From assembly GCF_001544275.1 (NCBI RefSeq), contig NZ_BCQE01000006.1, positions 62,001 through 126,000 on the forward strand: a stretch of 64,000 bases of DNA. Reading direction: 5' to 3'. A program made the position numbers and the translations under genes. Position 1 is the stretch's first letter. Each line of letters begins with the position of its first letter. This DNA is from Enterococcus gallinarum NBRC 100675. Lineage in GTDB: Bacteria; Bacillota; Bacilli; Lactobacillales; Enterococcaceae. Positions 44,149 through 54,499 of the stretch are shown here, one piece after another. Below the pieces are notes generated by a model. That model was given only the letters and a program-made list of their open reading frames with translations. It was not told the DNA's origin and searched no databases.

Positions 44149-45708
44149 CTATTTAGCGTAATCAGTTGCTCGCGTTTCACGAATAACCGTTACTTTGATA
44201 TGTCCTGGATAATCAAGATCATCTTCAATTTTTTTGCGGATATCACGTACTAGACGAACCGCATCTAAATCGGAGATCTCTTCTGGTTTAACCATAACTC
44301 GTACTTCTCGTCCTGCTTGTACAGCAAAACTTGAATCTACACCTTTGAAGCCATTCGCAATATTTTCTAAGTTTTGCAAACGACGGATATAGTTTTCCAA
44401 CGACTCGCTACGTGCACCTGGTCTAGCAGCGGATAAAGCATCTGCTGCAGCTACCAGCACAGAGATAACTGAAGTAGCTTCTACGTCTCCATGGTGGGAT
44501 GCAATTGCGTTAATGACTACAGGATTTTCTTTATATTTGGCAGCAAGTTCAGCACCAATCTCAACGTGTGAGCCTTCAATTTCATGATCAAGTGCTTTCC
44601 CAATATCATGCAGCAGTCCAGCACGTTTTGCTAACTGAATGTCTTCACCTAATTCAGCAGCTAGAACACCCGAAAGTTTTGCCACTTCAATTGAGTGGTT
44701 CAATACGTTTTGTCCATAACTGGTTCTAAAGCGTAAACGTCCCAATATCTTGATTAAATCAGGATGTAGGGTATGTGCACCGACTTCAAAGGCTGCTTGT
44801 TCCCCATATTCACGGATGTGTTCATCCATTTCTTTGCGGGATTTCTCAACCATCTCTTCAATACGTGCAGGATGGATCCGTCCATCTTGGATCAGTTTCT
44901 CTAATGTCATTCGTGCAATCTCTCGACGGATTGGATCGAATCCTGATAGTACAACTGCTTCTGGTGTGTCATCAATAATCAGATCAATACCGGTCAATGT
45001 TTCCAATGTCCGAATATTGCGTCCTTCTCGTCCAATGATTCGACCTTTCATCTCGTCATTTGGTAATGATACGACAGATACTGTTGTTTCTGATACTTGA
45101 TCTGCAGCACAACGTTGAATTGCTAGTGACAATAAGTTTTTCGCTTTACGATCTGCTTCTTCTTTTGCACGTTGTTCTGATTCTTTTACCATAATCGTTA
45201 ATTCATGATTCAACTCTTCTTCCGTTGATTTCATGATCAACTCTTTGGCTTCCTCTCTAGACAAAGCCGCAATACGCTCTAATTCTTGCTGTTGCCCATC
45301 GATTAGTTTTTCTACTTCTTTTTCTCGCTCGTCAATTAATTGTTGTTTCTCACTAAGTCTGTTTTCTTTTTCTTCCAGTGAGTGCTCTCGTTTTTCCAAA
45401 GAATCATCTTTGCGATCAAGTACTTGTTCTCTTTGGAGCAAGCGATTTTCTTGTGATTTTAAATCAAGTTTGCTTTCTTTCAACTCACTTTCAATCTCTG
45501 ACCGATAACGCTGATTTTCTTCCTTAGCTTCTAACAATGCTTCTTTTTTTAGAGTTTCTGCTTCTTTTTTAGCGCTTTCGATAATTCCAGTTGCAGAATT
45601 TTGCGCGCCATTGATCTCTTTTTCGTGACGAGATTTGGTCACAAAAACTCCTAATCCAAGACCGACAATTAAACCGATGATAGCGAGGAGAATGTAAAGT
45701 AGTTCCAA
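44149..45708 (-). CDS. rny: Ribonuclease Y
   Basis: A 519-residue endoribonuclease that starts bulk mRNA decay. It has an N-terminal membrane anchor ([21 protein letters not shown]), a long coiled coil (about 30-190), a KH RNA-binding domain ([20 protein letters not shown]) and an HD nuclease domain ([13 protein letters not shown]). The longest frame starts at ATG 45723, but that ATG lies on the ribosome binding site itself; GGAGGTG precedes a TTG at 45708, giving the usual RNase Y length. It is downstream of recA, separated by a terminator. Confidence 0.92.
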   Translation of the reverse strand: MELLYILLAIIGLIVGLGLGVFVTKSRHEKEINGAQNSATGIIESAKKEAETLKKEALLEAKEENQRYRSEIESELKESKLDLKSQENRLLQREQVLDRKDDSLEKREHSLEEKENRLSEKQQLIDEREKEVEKLIDGQQQELERIAALSREEAKELIMKSTEEELNHELTIMVKESEQRAKEEADRKAKNLLSLAIQRCAADQVSETTVSVVSLPNDEMKGRIIGREGRNIRTLETLTGIDLIIDDTPEAVVLSGFDPIRREIARMTLEKLIQDGRIHPARIEEMVEKSRKEMDEHIREYGEQAAFEVGAHTLHPDLIKILGRLRFRTSYGQNVLNHSIEVAKLSGVLAAELGEDIQLAKRAGLLHDIGKALDHEIEGSHVEIGAELAAKYKENPVVINAIASHHGDVEATSVISVLVAAADALSAARPGARSESLENYIRRLQNLENIANGFKGVDSSFAVQAGREVRVMVKPEEISDLDAVRLVRDIRKKIEDDLDYPGHIKVTVIRETRATDYAK

Positions 45709-45922
45709 TGAATCCACCTCCATACTATCTTTTACAATATTTTGTAGTTTTGATAAACAAATTAAAATAAATTATCAAGTTGCCTACTGCTATGTGGAAA
45801 CCCACATAAGTTTATTCTAATGTTTGTACACAAGAGTGTCAACTTTAAATCCTATGTATATCACCTCCTATAGGTTTCATTTTAACGTGCAATTTTTATG
45901 GGCAGATCTGTTATTACTGTAC

Positions 45923-45953
45923 AAAAAAAGCCAAACACTTGAATGTTTGGCTT
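45923..45953 (-). terminator. recA terminator
   Basis: AAGCCAAACA / TGTTTGGCTT stem with a T run on the minus strand (plus 45923-45929), 22 bases past the recA stop. Confidence 0.9.
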
Positions 45954-45974
45954 CTTCTTTATCGTTAAACGATC

Positions 45975-47021
45975 TTATTCGTCTAATGGTAGTTCTTCTT
46001 GCGCATCTTCTATTTCAATGACCGTTTCCCCGGTACCAATGCCGTACGCATCGCGAACACGAGCAGAAACTTCCATCATCATTTCTTGATGTTCACGCAT
46101 ATAGTTTTTCGCGTTTTCCCGCCCCTGACCAATGCGATCTCCTTTATAAGCATACCAAGCACCGCTCTTATCAACAATGTCTTGCTCTACTGCCATATCA
46201 AGCAACTCTCCCTCTTGAGAGATTCCTTGTCCATACATCATGTCTACTTCAGCAACTTTAAAAGGTGGCGCTACTTTATTTTTGACAACTTTGATTTTTG
46301 TCCGGTTTCCGATAATGTCTGTTCCGGATTTTAATTGTTCTGCACGTCGTACCTCTAATCGAATCGTCGAATAGAATTTAAGCGCACGTCCACCAGGAGT
46401 TGTTTCAGGATTACCGAACATGATCCCAACTTTTTCACGAATTTGATTGATAAAAATCGCAATTGTTTTGGTCTTGTTGATTGATCCAGATAATTTACGC
46501 AATGCTTGAGACATCAACCGGGCTTGAAGACCAACGTGGGTATCACCCATTTCACCATCGATCTCTGCTCTTGGTACCAAAGCGGCAACCGAGTCGATAA
46601 CAACAATATCGACAGCTCCACTTGATACTAAAGCATCAGCGATCTCAAGACCTTGCTCACCTGTATCGGGCTGAGATAGCAGCAAATCATCGATATTTAC
46701 ACCCAATTTTTGTGCATATTGAGGATCTAATGCATGTTCTGCATCGATAAAGGCTGCTGTTCCGCCGCCTTTTTGAACTTCAGCGATTGCGTGTAAAGCA
46801 ACTGTCGTTTTACCAGAACTTTCTGGTCCATATACTTCAACGATACGTCCACGTGGATAACCACCCACACCTAAAGCAACATCCAAAGCCAATGAACCAC
46901 TTGGAATCGTCGAAATTTGTTGATCGACTTTCTCACCAAGTTTCATAATGGCACCTTTACCATAGTTCTTTTCAATCTTTTTCAGTGCAGCATCTAAAGC
47001 TGCTTTACGATCATCTGCCAA
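45975..47021 (-). CDS. recA: Recombinase RecA
   Basis: A 348-residue recombinase. Walker [10 protein letters not shown], the L1/L2 DNA-binding loops and the [20 protein letters not shown]-terminus are canonical. It forms filaments on single-stranded DNA, performs strand exchange and triggers LexA cleavage. The open frame extends nine codons upstream, but the conserved N-terminus begins at a TTG (47021) with AGGGGGA eight bases before it. A promoter and LexA-type box lie in the 103-base gap after cinA. Confidence 0.97.
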   Translation of the reverse strand: MADDRKAALDAALKKIEKNYGKGAIMKLGEKVDQQISTIPSGSLALDVALGVGGYPRGRIVEVYGPESSGKTTVALHAIAEVQKGGGTAAFIDAEHALDPQYAQKLGVNIDDLLLSQPDTGEQGLEIADALVSSGAVDIVVIDSVAALVPRAEIDGEMGDTHVGLQARLMSQALRKLSGSINKTKTIAIFINQIREKVGIMFGNPETTPGGRALKFYSTIRLEVRRAEQLKSGTDIIGNRTKIKVVKNKVAPPFKVAEVDMMYGQGISQEGELLDMAVEQDIVDKSGAWYAYKGDRIGQGRENAKNYMREHQEMMMEVSARVRDAYGIGTGETVIEIEDAQEELPLDE

Positions 47022-47072
47022 ACGGATAATCCCCCTTATTTTCTTCACTTTCGTGTGTCAATTACTATGTTA

Positions 47073-47101
47073 ATAATAGTCCTTCTTTTAAAAAAATGCA
47101 A
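47073..47101 (-). promoter_or_regulatory. recA promoter
   Basis: Minus-strand TTGCAT (47096-47101) and TATTAT (47073-47078) with a 17-base spacer. Confidence 0.65.
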
Positions 47102-47108
47102 GAAAAAA

Positions 47109-47122
47109 CGAACAAACATTCG
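47109..47122. promoter_or_regulatory. LexA (DinR) box of recA
   Basis: CGAACAAACATTCG is a near-palindrome with one mismatch from the Gram-positive CGAACNNNNGTTCG box. It lies eight bases upstream of the recA -35, just after the cinA stop. Confidence 0.75.
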
Positions 47123-47124
47123 CA

Positions 47125-48363
47125 TTATCTTAACAATTCCTTACGTAATAGATCTAATCCTGCCATTACTGCACTATGACGAATGTATGCACGATCTCTG
47201 GAAAAATGATAGCACTTGCTTTTCACACCTTCATTGGTTGCTAAAGCAATCCAGACCGTTCCTGGGCGTTGATTCTCAAGCTCATCTGGTCCAGCTACCC
47301 CGGTAAAAGAAAGGGCGTAATCCGCTTTTTCTTTGGCTTGGGCAGCAAGCGCCATCGCTTCTGCACATTCCTTGCTGACAGTTCCATAGGCTGTTAGCAA
47401 GTCTTCATTGATTCCTAGCATCTTACTTTTTGTCTCTTTAGCATAAGTCACATAACCACCAGAAAATACACGGGACACGCCTGAGATGTCTCCCAGCGTC
47501 GCTTGAAAGAGTCCCGCTGTCAAACTCTCCGCAGCCGTCACAGTTTTTTTCTTTTCTTTCAGCATATCAACGACTACTTCAGCTAATGATGTATGCTCGC
47601 CATATCCATAAAAATATTCGCCCACTCTTGCTTGGATTTGTTGTTCTAATTCATCTAGTTTGGCTTGTCCTGCCGATTCATCCGTAGTTTTCACCGTCAA
47701 ACGCAAGGTTACTTCATTGGGTTTAGCATACGGTGCGACCGTTGGGTTCTTCTGAGAATCAATTAGATCGGCAAGTTCAGTTACTAGTGCGGATTCTCCA
47801 ATTCCATAAAATCGCAATACTCGAGAAATCAACTGTTCTTCTGAAGAAAACTCTGTCTGCAAAATTGGACGGGCTTGTTGGATAAACATTGGTTTCAGTT
47901 CACTTGGCGGTCCAGGCAACAAGAGATATGCCGCTGTAGCTGTTCGATAGAAGATACCGATTGCTAACCCAGTTGCATTAGGTAACGCTGTGCCATCTTT
48001 GAAGACCAACGTCTGTCTCAAATTATTTTCTGTCATAAAACGCTGACCATTTTTGAAAAAAGTTAGCATTTGCTCATACCCTGCTTCGTCACGAACGAGC
48101 TCTTGACCGACATGCTGTGCAACGATTTGTTTGGTTAAATCATCTTCTGTAGGTCCGAGCCCGCCACAAAATACGATCAAGTCACTGCGATTCTCAGCAA
48201 GTGTTACTAGCTCTTCCAAACGTTTTGGATTGTCCCCTACAACACTATGATAGTAAACTTCGATTCCTAAACTAGCTAATTCTTCTGATAAGAAAGTTGC
48301 ATTGGTATTCACCACCTGTCCCAAAAGCAATTCGGTCCCTACTGCAATAATCTCTGCCTTCAT
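47125..48363 (-). CDS. cinA: Competence/damage-inducible protein CinA
   Basis: A 412-residue two-domain protein: an N-terminal molybdopterin-binding-like COG1058 domain ([35 protein letters not shown]) and a C-terminal CinA domain (about 255-412; [22 protein letters not shown]) that deamidates nicotinamide mononucleotide. In many Firmicutes it sits before recA, as here, and is linked to competence and pyridine-nucleotide recycling. No terminator separates it from recA, so read-through is likely. Confidence 0.93.
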   Translation of the reverse strand: MKAEIIAVGTELLLGQVVNTNATFLSEELASLGIEVYYHSVVGDNPKRLEELVTLAENRSDLIVFCGGLGPTEDDLTKQIVAQHVGQELVRDEAGYEQMLTFFKNGQRFMTENNLRQTLVFKDGTALPNATGLAIGIFYRTATAAYLLLPGPPSELKPMFIQQARPILQTEFSSEEQLISRVLRFYGIGESALVTELADLIDSQKNPTVAPYAKPNEVTLRLTVKTTDESAGQAKLDELEQQIQARVGEYFYGYGEHTSLAEVVVDMLKEKKKTVTAAESLTAGLFQATLGDISGVSRVFSGGYVTYAKETKSKMLGINEDLLTAYGTVSKECAEAMALAAQAKEKADYALSFTGVAGPDELENQRPGTVWIALATNEGVKSKCYHFSRDRAYIRHSAVMAGLDLLRKELLR

Positions 48364-48410
48364 TTCATTACTCCTTCATTATCAACTACGTTGTAATTGA
48401 TTTTTTTTAC

Positions 48411-48440
48411 AAAAAAAGTTCAGAATTCCTCTGAACTTTT
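48411..48440 (-). terminator. Terminator after pgsA
   Basis: AAAAGTTCAGA / TCTGAACTTTT stem, 5-base loop, seven T residues on the minus strand, a few bases past the pgsA stop. Confidence 0.9.
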
Positions 48441-48445
48441 AGAAA

Positions 48446-49027
48446 TTACATTGAACCTTTAAAAACACTGGCATTTTTAATAAAATAATCGATTCCCGAA
48501 TAAATTGTAAAGATCAAACATACATACAACATGATTTGATCCAATGGAATGCCTATGAGTGAAAAAGGAAGATTGTTAATAAATAAGAAAATAATGGCAA
48601 CCATTTGTGTTGCTGTTTTGATTTTTCCAGGCCAAGCAGCAGCAAGAACTTCACCATGATGCTCTACCAGCAGTAGCCTTAAGCCAGTGACTGCTAATTC
48701 TCGACAAATGATAATAGACACTACCCAAGCTGGAGCCTTATCCAATTCGACCAACATAATAAATGCCGTCATTACCAACATTTTGTCCGCTAAGGGATCG
48801 GCAAATTTCCCAAAATTGGTAACCAATCCTCTGGAACGAGCAATCTTACCATCCAGCCAATCCGTAATGCTTGCAACAGCAAATAGAATGGCTGCTATCA
48901 GATGTGTTGTGAGTAAATCGACACCTCCAATATCCAATGTTCCTAAATCAATGGGCAATGCCAAAACTAAAATAAATATAGGAATCATTATAATGCGTAA
49001 TACAGTTAATTGATTAGGTAAATTCAC
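48446..49027 (-). CDS. pgsA: CDP-diacylglycerol-glycerol-3-phosphate 3-phosphatidyltransferase
   Basis: A 193-residue membrane enzyme that commits CDP-diacylglycerol to phosphatidylglycerol synthesis. The CDP-alcohol phosphotransferase motif DG-x2-AR-x8-G-x3-D-x3-D is complete in TDWLDGKIARSRGLVTNFG, followed by KFADPLADK. About six helices are predicted. It lies downstream of rodZ, an order shared with other Firmicutes. Mutations in this gene are known to alter daptomycin susceptibility in related bacteria. Confidence 0.93.
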   Translation of the reverse strand: MNLPNQLTVLRIIMIPIFILVLALPIDLGTLDIGGVDLLTTHLIAAILFAVASITDWLDGKIARSRGLVTNFGKFADPLADKMLVMTAFIMLVELDKAPAWVVSIIICRELAVTGLRLLLVEHHGEVLAAAWPGKIKTATQMVAIIFLFINNLPFSLIGIPLDQIMLYVCLIFTIYSGIDYFIKNASVFKGSM

Positions 49028-49138
49028 AAAATTTGCTCCTCTCTGACAAATATTGTACGAAAAAAACGGAAGTCATGCTACTACAGCACTTGCCATAGGA
49101 ACAACGTTATTTTTCTACAAGTTAATAGTTCTTTCTGA

Positions 49139-50044
49139 TCAGTTTGTTTCTTGATACTCAATCGCTAAATGCACATTTTTTTGGAGCAATTTATACTGAG
49201 GATCATCAAAATCGATTTTTTGTCCGTTTGCGGCAATCTGGATATTTTGGCTTGCACCAAGAACAATAGTTGCATTCGTTGCACTTGCTGGCAATGTCAT
49301 CGATTGGACTTCTCCCGCTTGTAAAGTATATTGGTAGACATAGGCATTGTCTACAAGAATGCCTACCCAACATGAAGCATCTAATCCAGTTAACTCTAAT
49401 TTAATTGGGTCCGTTGCATCTTTGACTGAAATCGTGATATCTGATTGGGAAGATTCTCCCTTGGTCATAGTCATTTCTTTCTCACTAGATTCTGTGCTGC
49501 TAGAAGATTGAGTCTCTGACTCACTCGTTTCTTTGCTTGCTGTCGATTCCACCGTGCTTGAGGTTGATGTATAGGCTGAATTCTCAACCACTGGTGCCGA
49601 ACTACCTTGAATCATAGGGGTTGAATGTCTGTCTTGCCAAGCCATATATCCAACAATACAGATAATAGTGACTGCTACTAATCCTAATAAAATCATTGGT
49701 AAGTAGCGGGATAAAAACGTTCCGCCTTTTTCCTCTACATGCAAAGCTTTTCTCGAACCGCTTACGGTCTCAGGTTGAGGTCTTTTAGGCAGTGGTTCTG
49801 CCAATGTATCTTTTCCATCAAATACAGCAACTAATTTATCTCCGTCCTCACCTACAGCGGCGGCATATTGACGAATAAATGCACGAACATAAAAAGTTCC
49901 TGGTAATTGTTCAAAACGATCGGCTTCGATTGCCTCCAAATACCTTTTTTGAACTTTTGTCATTTGCTGTAATTCATCTAATGAAATATGTTTATCTAAA
50001 CGGGCTTGCCGTAATTTTGCTCCAATCGTAGTTTCGTTGGCCAC
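49139..50044 (-). CDS. rodZ: RodZ-like cell-shape protein
   Basis: A 301-residue bitopic protein: an N-terminal Xre-type helix-turn-helix (GAKLRQARLDKHISLDELQ through about 75), a basic linker, one membrane helix (about 113-138), a Ser/Thr/Glu-rich extracellular linker and a C-terminal DUF4115 domain. RodZ links the cytoskeleton to the wall elongation machinery. It starts with GTG and GGAG eleven bases upstream. The order ymfF-ymfH-rodZ-pgsA is conserved in Firmicutes. Confidence 0.88.
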   Translation of the reverse strand: MANETTIGAKLRQARLDKHISLDELQQMTKVQKRYLEAIEADRFEQLPGTFYVRAFIRQYAAAVGEDGDKLVAVFDGKDTLAEPLPKRPQPETVSGSRKALHVEEKGGTFLSRYLPMILLGLVAVTIICIVGYMAWQDRHSTPMIQGSSAPVVENSAYTSTSSTVESTASKETSESETQSSSSTESSEKEMTMTKGESSQSDITISVKDATDPIKLELTGLDASCWVGILVDNAYVYQYTLQAGEVQSMTLPASATNATIVLGASQNIQIAANGQKIDFDDPQYKLLQKNVHLAIEYQETN

Positions 50045-50315
50045 TCAATCATCTACTCCAGTCTTTACTATTCATTTTATGGAAAGCAAACACTTGGATC
50101 GGAAATCCACTTCGTTTCTCCTTGTCATCCTTGGATTGCTTAATTGATAGGTTATTTATTAAATATAACATTTTTACTCTTGCTTTTTCATCATAAATGA
50201 AAATTGTTCAATCAGTATCATTTAAAGAATACCATAAAAAAAATTGACTGAGGATAACATTCAAACAAGTCGCAAACAAAATTTAATACTTTTTGATTTC
50301 ATTACTCATTCTTCT
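50045..50315. other. Intergenic region between ymfH and rodZ
   Basis: About 270 AT-rich bases (332 with the adjoining terminator). It must hold the rodZ promoter; TATATT- and TATTCT-like -10 elements occur, but none has a good -35 partner. A 41-codon minus-strand frame lacks a ribosome binding site, so I do not call it. Confidence 0.35.
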
Positions 50316-50355
50316 ACAAAAACAAGAGCCATCTATCAGAAAATGCATAGACGGC
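50316..50355 (-). terminator. Terminator after ymfH
   Basis: GCCATCTAT / ATAGACGGC stem (one wobble), then a T-rich tract on the minus strand, 22 bases past the ymfH stop. Confidence 0.65.
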
Positions 50356-50376
50356 ATCTTAAACAATGACGATTAA

Positions 50377-51675
50377 TCAGTTAGTTTTAGTTGGTAGCAA
50401 GTAAAACCGACTGAATGCTTTTTGATCAATGAATACTTTAGCAGCAGATCGAACATCATTGAGCGTGATTGAACGTATAACATCTGGCAAATCAAAGAGT
50501 GTTGTTTCGCCAAATAAGCTTTGTGTAAATTGATTAGCAATAAATTCTAATGAATTGAGAGATTGAAAATATTTACCCAGCATTTTTTTCTTAAGTAACT
50601 CAAGATTCTTCTCGTTCATTTCAGGATCATTTTCATAATTCAATAAAATTTCTTCAACCGCTTGAAGCATCTCTTCAGGGTATTCTGCATCTCCAGAAAA
50701 ATCAGCAAAGTAAAAACTTCGATCCAAACTTACTTCGAAACCAAACGTATCATCAATAATTCCTTGATCATACAACCTTAAGTAATTAGCTGAAGTATTA
50801 CCTAAAAGTAATTGGAACAATAAATTCAAAGATTGTTTATATCGTAGCAACTCCCGACCTTCCGTCGGACGTTTCTCCATATTCCCTTTGATACCCAAAA
50901 CACCTTTTGGTCGCGTAACGGGCATCCTCATAATACTTTCTGGAATAATTTCTTGAACGGTTTCTTCCGGAAAGTGACGCTTAATTTCTTTTGCTGCAGA
51001 AAAAGTTTTTGCTGCCTGGTTTTCTCTGATCCAGTTCATTGTCTCTTCTGGATCGATGTTTCCAACTATGAACAAAGTCATATTGCTTGGGTGGTAGAAT
51101 GTATGGTAGCACAGATAAAGATCTTCTGCTGTGATGGCTGCTATACTTTCAACAGTCCCAGCAATATCAATGTGAAGCGGATGCTTTGGGTATAGATTCT
51201 TAATGACACCAAAAAATTGTTGCCAGTTAGGATCATCATCATACATCTGAATTTCTTGCCCAATGATCCCTTTCTCTTTCTCAACCGTTTCTTTCGTAAA
51301 ATAAGGCATCTGTACAAAATCTAAAAGAGTTTCTAAATTTTTTCGAATTTGATCGGTAGCCGAAAAAAGATAACTCGTTTTTGTGAAGCTAGTAAATGCA
51401 TTGGCTGATGCTCCTTGTTGCCCAAATTTTTGAAAGACATCACCGTCTTCTTTTTCAAAAAGTTTATGCTCTAAGAAATGGGCAATACCATCTGGTACAG
51501 TATGCATCGTTTCATTCGCATAACCAAAATGATTATCGATAGAACCATAATCTGTACTAAAAAGACCGTATGTTTTATGAAACCCTTCTTTAGGTAATAA
51601 ATAAACTGTTAATCCATTGGGTAATATCTCGTTATACAAGACTTCATTTATTTGATTATAATGTTTTTTATTCAT
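50377..51675 (-). CDS. ymfH: M16 family peptidase-like YmfH, EF-P modification associated
   Basis: A 432-residue M16 peptidase homologue. The inverted zinc motif HxxEH is intact in AHFLEHKLFE, and the downstream Glu region is present. In B. subtilis the YmfF/YmfH pair is needed for the 5-aminopentanol modification of translation factor EF-P. The frame begins with a TTG, but AAGGAG lies seven bases before ATG 51675, which is used. It overlaps the ymfF stop by eight bases, so the two are translated together. Confidence 0.88.
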   Translation of the reverse strand: MNKKHYNQINEVLYNEILPNGLTVYLLPKEGFHKTYGLFSTDYGSIDNHFGYANETMHTVPDGIAHFLEHKLFEKEDGDVFQKFGQQGASANAFTSFTKTSYLFSATDQIRKNLETLLDFVQMPYFTKETVEKEKGIIGQEIQMYDDDPNWQQFFGVIKNLYPKHPLHIDIAGTVESIAAITAEDLYLCYHTFYHPSNMTLFIVGNIDPEETMNWIRENQAAKTFSAAKEIKRHFPEETVQEIIPESIMRMPVTRPKGVLGIKGNMEKRPTEGRELLRYKQSLNLLFQLLLGNTSANYLRLYDQGIIDDTFGFEVSLDRSFYFADFSGDAEYPEEMLQAVEEILLNYENDPEMNEKNLELLKKKMLGKYFQSLNSLEFIANQFTQSLFGETTLFDLPDVIRSITLNDVRSAAKVFIDQKAFSRFYLLPTKTN

Positions 51676-52936
51676 GATCAAGCTCCTTATCTAAAAAGAA
51701 TACGGCTTGAAGTTCGATCTTTTGAGCAATTTTTTGAACATCTGTGACCGATACCTCTTCCAAACGCTGTATAAATTGCTCTTCACTCATTTTAGTATTC
51801 GGTACCCACTGATTAAGATATTCTGTTTCAATCAAAGACTGTGGACTATCCAACGATAACAAAAACTGATTTTTAAGCATAGCTTTTGTCTGGGCCAATT
51901 CAGCCTCTGTAATTTCTCCTCTTTGTAAACTTTGAAGTTGTTGTTCAATCAAAGTAAAGACTTGATCCCGGTTACTGCCATCAATTCCTGTTTGAACAGA
52001 TAAATAACCTCGAAATGTATCCACATTACTTGATGCATAGTAAGCTAAGCTCTCTTTTTCTCTAACATTCATAAATAGTTTTGAATGAGGAAATCCGCCA
52101 AATAATCCATTAAAAACCATGAGAGAGAAACGTTCCGGTTGATTATAATAAACACCCGTACGATAACCTAAGTTCAGTTTTGCCTGAGTCACAGGCTCTC
52201 TGACGATTTTCTCGCGGATAATATTTTCCAAATCTTGACGATAAAAAACAGAAAGATCTTTTTCAGGACGATTTTCAAAGGGTAGCCCCTTCATAACTTC
52301 AATTACTTGATCTTCTTCGACATCCCCAATCACAAAAATATCTACAGGATCTTCTTTAATCATAGAACTATATGTTTCTGTTAGTTCTTTTGCCGTTACA
52401 TCTTCCAAATCTTCAGGACGACCAAAACTTGGAAATTTTTGATTGTCACTTTTTGAAAAAAATAATTCTTGTAAGCTTAATGAAGCAAACGCCTGTTTAT
52501 CCTCAGCAATACTTTTCATATAAGCAATCAAATTGCTTTTTTCGATCGTAAAATTTTTTGATTCAAATTCGTCTTGAACAATATTTGGGAAAAAAAGCAC
52601 TTCTTTCAAAAAAGAAACGGCTTGGGTAAATAGTTCTTCATCAGCAACATATTTTCCGTTGACGAACGACATCGCTGCATTGACTTGATGAAGATCCCCT
52701 TTTTTATTAACATTCATGCCAAAGCTTGCTCCATACAATTCTGCCAGTTGCGTACTAAAGGCTGTTTGAGTGGGATAACGCAAACTAGTTGTCTCTAATA
52801 AACTCGTCAATAATGTGCGTTTCGCAGCCGTTTCAGCCGCTAATTGCGAAGTAAATCGAATAAAAACACGGATTGTTTTATATTTTTTAGTCGGCAAAAC
52901 CGTAAGTCGAACATTTTTTTTTAGTTCAATTGCCAT
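51668..52936 (-). CDS. ymfF: M16 family protein YmfF, EF-P modification associated
   Basis: A 422-residue M16 homologue that lacks the HxxEH zinc motif (the corresponding region reads LLETTSLRYPTQTAFSTQL). It is thus the probable non-catalytic partner of YmfH, as in mitochondrial processing-peptidase heterodimers. Its role in EF-P modification is taken from B. subtilis. It begins just after a short divergent region shared with mscL. Confidence 0.87.
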   Translation of the reverse strand: MAIELKKNVRLTVLPTKKYKTIRVFIRFTSQLAAETAAKRTLLTSLLETTSLRYPTQTAFSTQLAELYGASFGMNVNKKGDLHQVNAAMSFVNGKYVADEELFTQAVSFLKEVLFFPNIVQDEFESKNFTIEKSNLIAYMKSIAEDKQAFASLSLQELFFSKSDNQKFPSFGRPEDLEDVTAKELTETYSSMIKEDPVDIFVIGDVEEDQVIEVMKGLPFENRPEKDLSVFYRQDLENIIREKIVREPVTQAKLNLGYRTGVYYNQPERFSLMVFNGLFGGFPHSKLFMNVREKESLAYYASSNVDTFRGYLSVQTGIDGSNRDQVFTLIEQQLQSLQRGEITEAELAQTKAMLKNQFLLSLDSPQSLIETEYLNQWVPNTKMSEEQFIQRLEEVSVTDVQKIAQKIELQAVFFLDKELDHE

Positions 52937-53085
52937 AATGCACCTCTTATCCTCTCAAAAATCATCTCTTCAATTATAGCATAATGCAGAATGTTTCCAG
53001 AAAAATTACTCATTTTACGGGCGTATATTTTTATAAATCATCGTTTATTCGTTATACTAAGAATAAATTTAAAGGAGGTTTGTTT

Positions 53086-53529
53086 ATGATCAAGGAATTT
53101 AAAGAATTTATTTTGCGCGGAAATGTGATTGACTTGGCTGTTGGGGTTGTCATCGGGAGTGCCTTCACAGCGATTGTCAACAGTTTGGTAGAAGGTCTTT
53201 TAACACCATTAGTTTCGCTGGTATTTTCATTTTTCGGCAGCGAAGATGCATTTTCAGGACTTGTTTGGGAGCCTAAAAAAAATGTCGTCTTTAATTTCGG
53301 TCAAGTGGTTACTGCAATTATTACATTCTTGATTACTGCTTTTGTTCTATTCTTAATCGTTAAAGCTGTGAATAAATTGCGCAATCTTCATCAAAAACCA
53401 GTTGAAGAAGAAGAACCAGAAGTTACTGCCGAAGACTATCTTCAAGAAATTCGTGACTTATTGAAAGTACAAACAGAATCCCGCACCAATATCACAACTA
53501 ATGATATAAACCGTGATCCTTTTAACTAG
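53086..53529 (+). CDS. mscL: Large-conductance mechanosensitive channel
   Basis: A 147-residue MscL. It has the N-terminal amphipathic helix and pore-lining first helix (FILRGNVIDLAVGVVIGSAF), an extracellular loop, a second helix and a charged cytoplasmic helix bundle. It opens under membrane tension to relieve osmotic downshock. The frame extends upstream to 52984, but AAAGGAGG seven bases before ATG 53086 and the conserved MIKEFKEF start decide. TATACT about 25 bases upstream is a likely -10. Confidence 0.95.
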   Translation: MIKEFKEFILRGNVIDLAVGVVIGSAFTAIVNSLVEGLLTPLVSLVFSFFGSEDAFSGLVWEPKKNVVFNFGQVVTAIITFLITAFVLFLIVKAVNKLRNLHQKPVEEEEPEVTAEDYLQEIRDLLKVQTESRTNITTNDINRDPFN

Positions 53530-53582
53530 ATAGTTTTTTAGAATGATTCGAACAATAATGGATAGCTCTTGAAATCAGAAAA

Positions 53583-53606
53583 GCTCTGGCAAATACATGT
53601 CAGAGC
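53583..53606 (+). terminator. Possible mscL terminator
   Basis: GCTCTG / CAGAGC stem with an inner CA/TG pair, 54 bases past the stop. The following T tract is poor, so it may be a processing hairpin rather than an efficient terminator. Confidence 0.35.
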
Positions 53607-53656
53607 AGAGAGTTATTCATGATTTGTTCATCTTTTTTTATAAGTAATGACTGCTT

Positions 53657-54094
53657 TTATTTCTCTTTTCTCATAACCACATGTAAAATTCCATCTTCAT
53701 CAAAAGGATCGGAAACAGTGACAAAATTATATTTCCCGTAAAATTTCTGCAAATGCGCTTGAGCTTCGATTTCAACCGGAGCATTTGGATAGAAACGATT
53801 TAGTTGTTTGATAATTTCTTGTAGCAATTGATCCCCATGCCCTTGTCCACGGAACAGAGGATTTACTAAAACTCGACCAAAATGAACTGTGTCTTCGATA
53901 AAATATATCCTTGCATAAGAAACAAGTTGTTGCTGTTCATCAAAAATACAAAGATGTTTAGCAATCAAATCAATTGCATCTACTTCCTGATAGGGACAAT
54001 TTTGTTCTACGACAAACACTTGAGTACGTAAAGCAGCGATTTGGTGAAATTCTAATCCGGTCATCTCATGCAACTCTTTCATCATAACAATCAT
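53657..54094 (-). CDS. ElaA-type GNAT N-acetyltransferase
   Basis: A 145-residue GNAT protein. The ElaA-like start (LRTQVFVVEQNCPYQEVDAID) and the acetyl-CoA loop RVLVNPLFRGQGHGDQLL are clear. It transfers acetyl from acetyl-CoA to an unknown amine. AGGAG lies eight bases before the ATG. It is a single gene following veg. Confidence 0.85.
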   Translation of the reverse strand: MIVMMKELHEMTGLEFHQIAALRTQVFVVEQNCPYQEVDAIDLIAKHLCIFDEQQQLVSYARIYFIEDTVHFGRVLVNPLFRGQGHGDQLLQEIIKQLNRFYPNAPVEIEAQAHLQKFYGKYNFVTVSDPFDEDGILHVVMRKEK

Positions 54095-54130
54095 TCTACT
54101 ATCTCCTAACTAATCTATAATAAAAAATAC

Positions 54131-54162
54131 AAAAAAAGAGCTAACATTTTGTCAGCCCTTTT
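54131..54162 (-). terminator. Terminator after veg
   Basis: A 13-bp stem with two wobbles (54134-54146 with 54150-54162) and seven T residues on the minus strand (54131-54137). Confidence 0.85.
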
Positions 54163-54166
54163 CTGA

Positions 54167-54412
54167 TCAAACAGCTTTTGTTAAAAATTCAATCTCAACC
54201 GTTCGAGTAAGAATATCCGAATAACTATAGGAAACACGTTCGAACGAATTTTCGTTTGGATCTAAATCCACGACAAACACAGAAGGGTATGTTTCTGTCA
54301 AAACACCACGGCGTTCCGTTTGACGTTTACGCCCAGTTTGAGCAACCAGCATGATTTCACTGCCTATACGACCTTCTAAATCTTTTTTGATTGTTGCTAA
54401 AGTTGTTGGCAT
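54167..54412 (-). CDS. veg: Veg family protein
   Basis: An 81-residue protein, MPTTLATIKKDLEGRIG through FERVSYSYSDILT, with the small beta-fold typical of Veg. In B. subtilis Veg is abundant and stimulates biofilm genes; its molecular target is not settled. The longest frame starts 19 codons earlier, but GAGGTG six bases before ATG 54412 gives the conserved start. Confidence 0.9.
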   Translation of the reverse strand: MPTTLATIKKDLEGRIGSEIMLVAQTGRKRQTERRGVLTETYPSVFVVDLDPNENSFERVSYSYSDILTRTVEIEFLTKAV

Positions 54413-54499
54413 CGCATTCACCTCAAGCAACAGTATACTATAATTTACAGAAAATTTCAAGTTTACCATAAAATAATTATTCTTTCAATAAGATTTTCT

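Noticed and set aside
50064-50186. 41-codon minus-strand frame (MLYLINNLSIKQ start) before rodZ
   Set aside because: No ribosome binding site, low complexity, and no sign of coupling to a neighbour.
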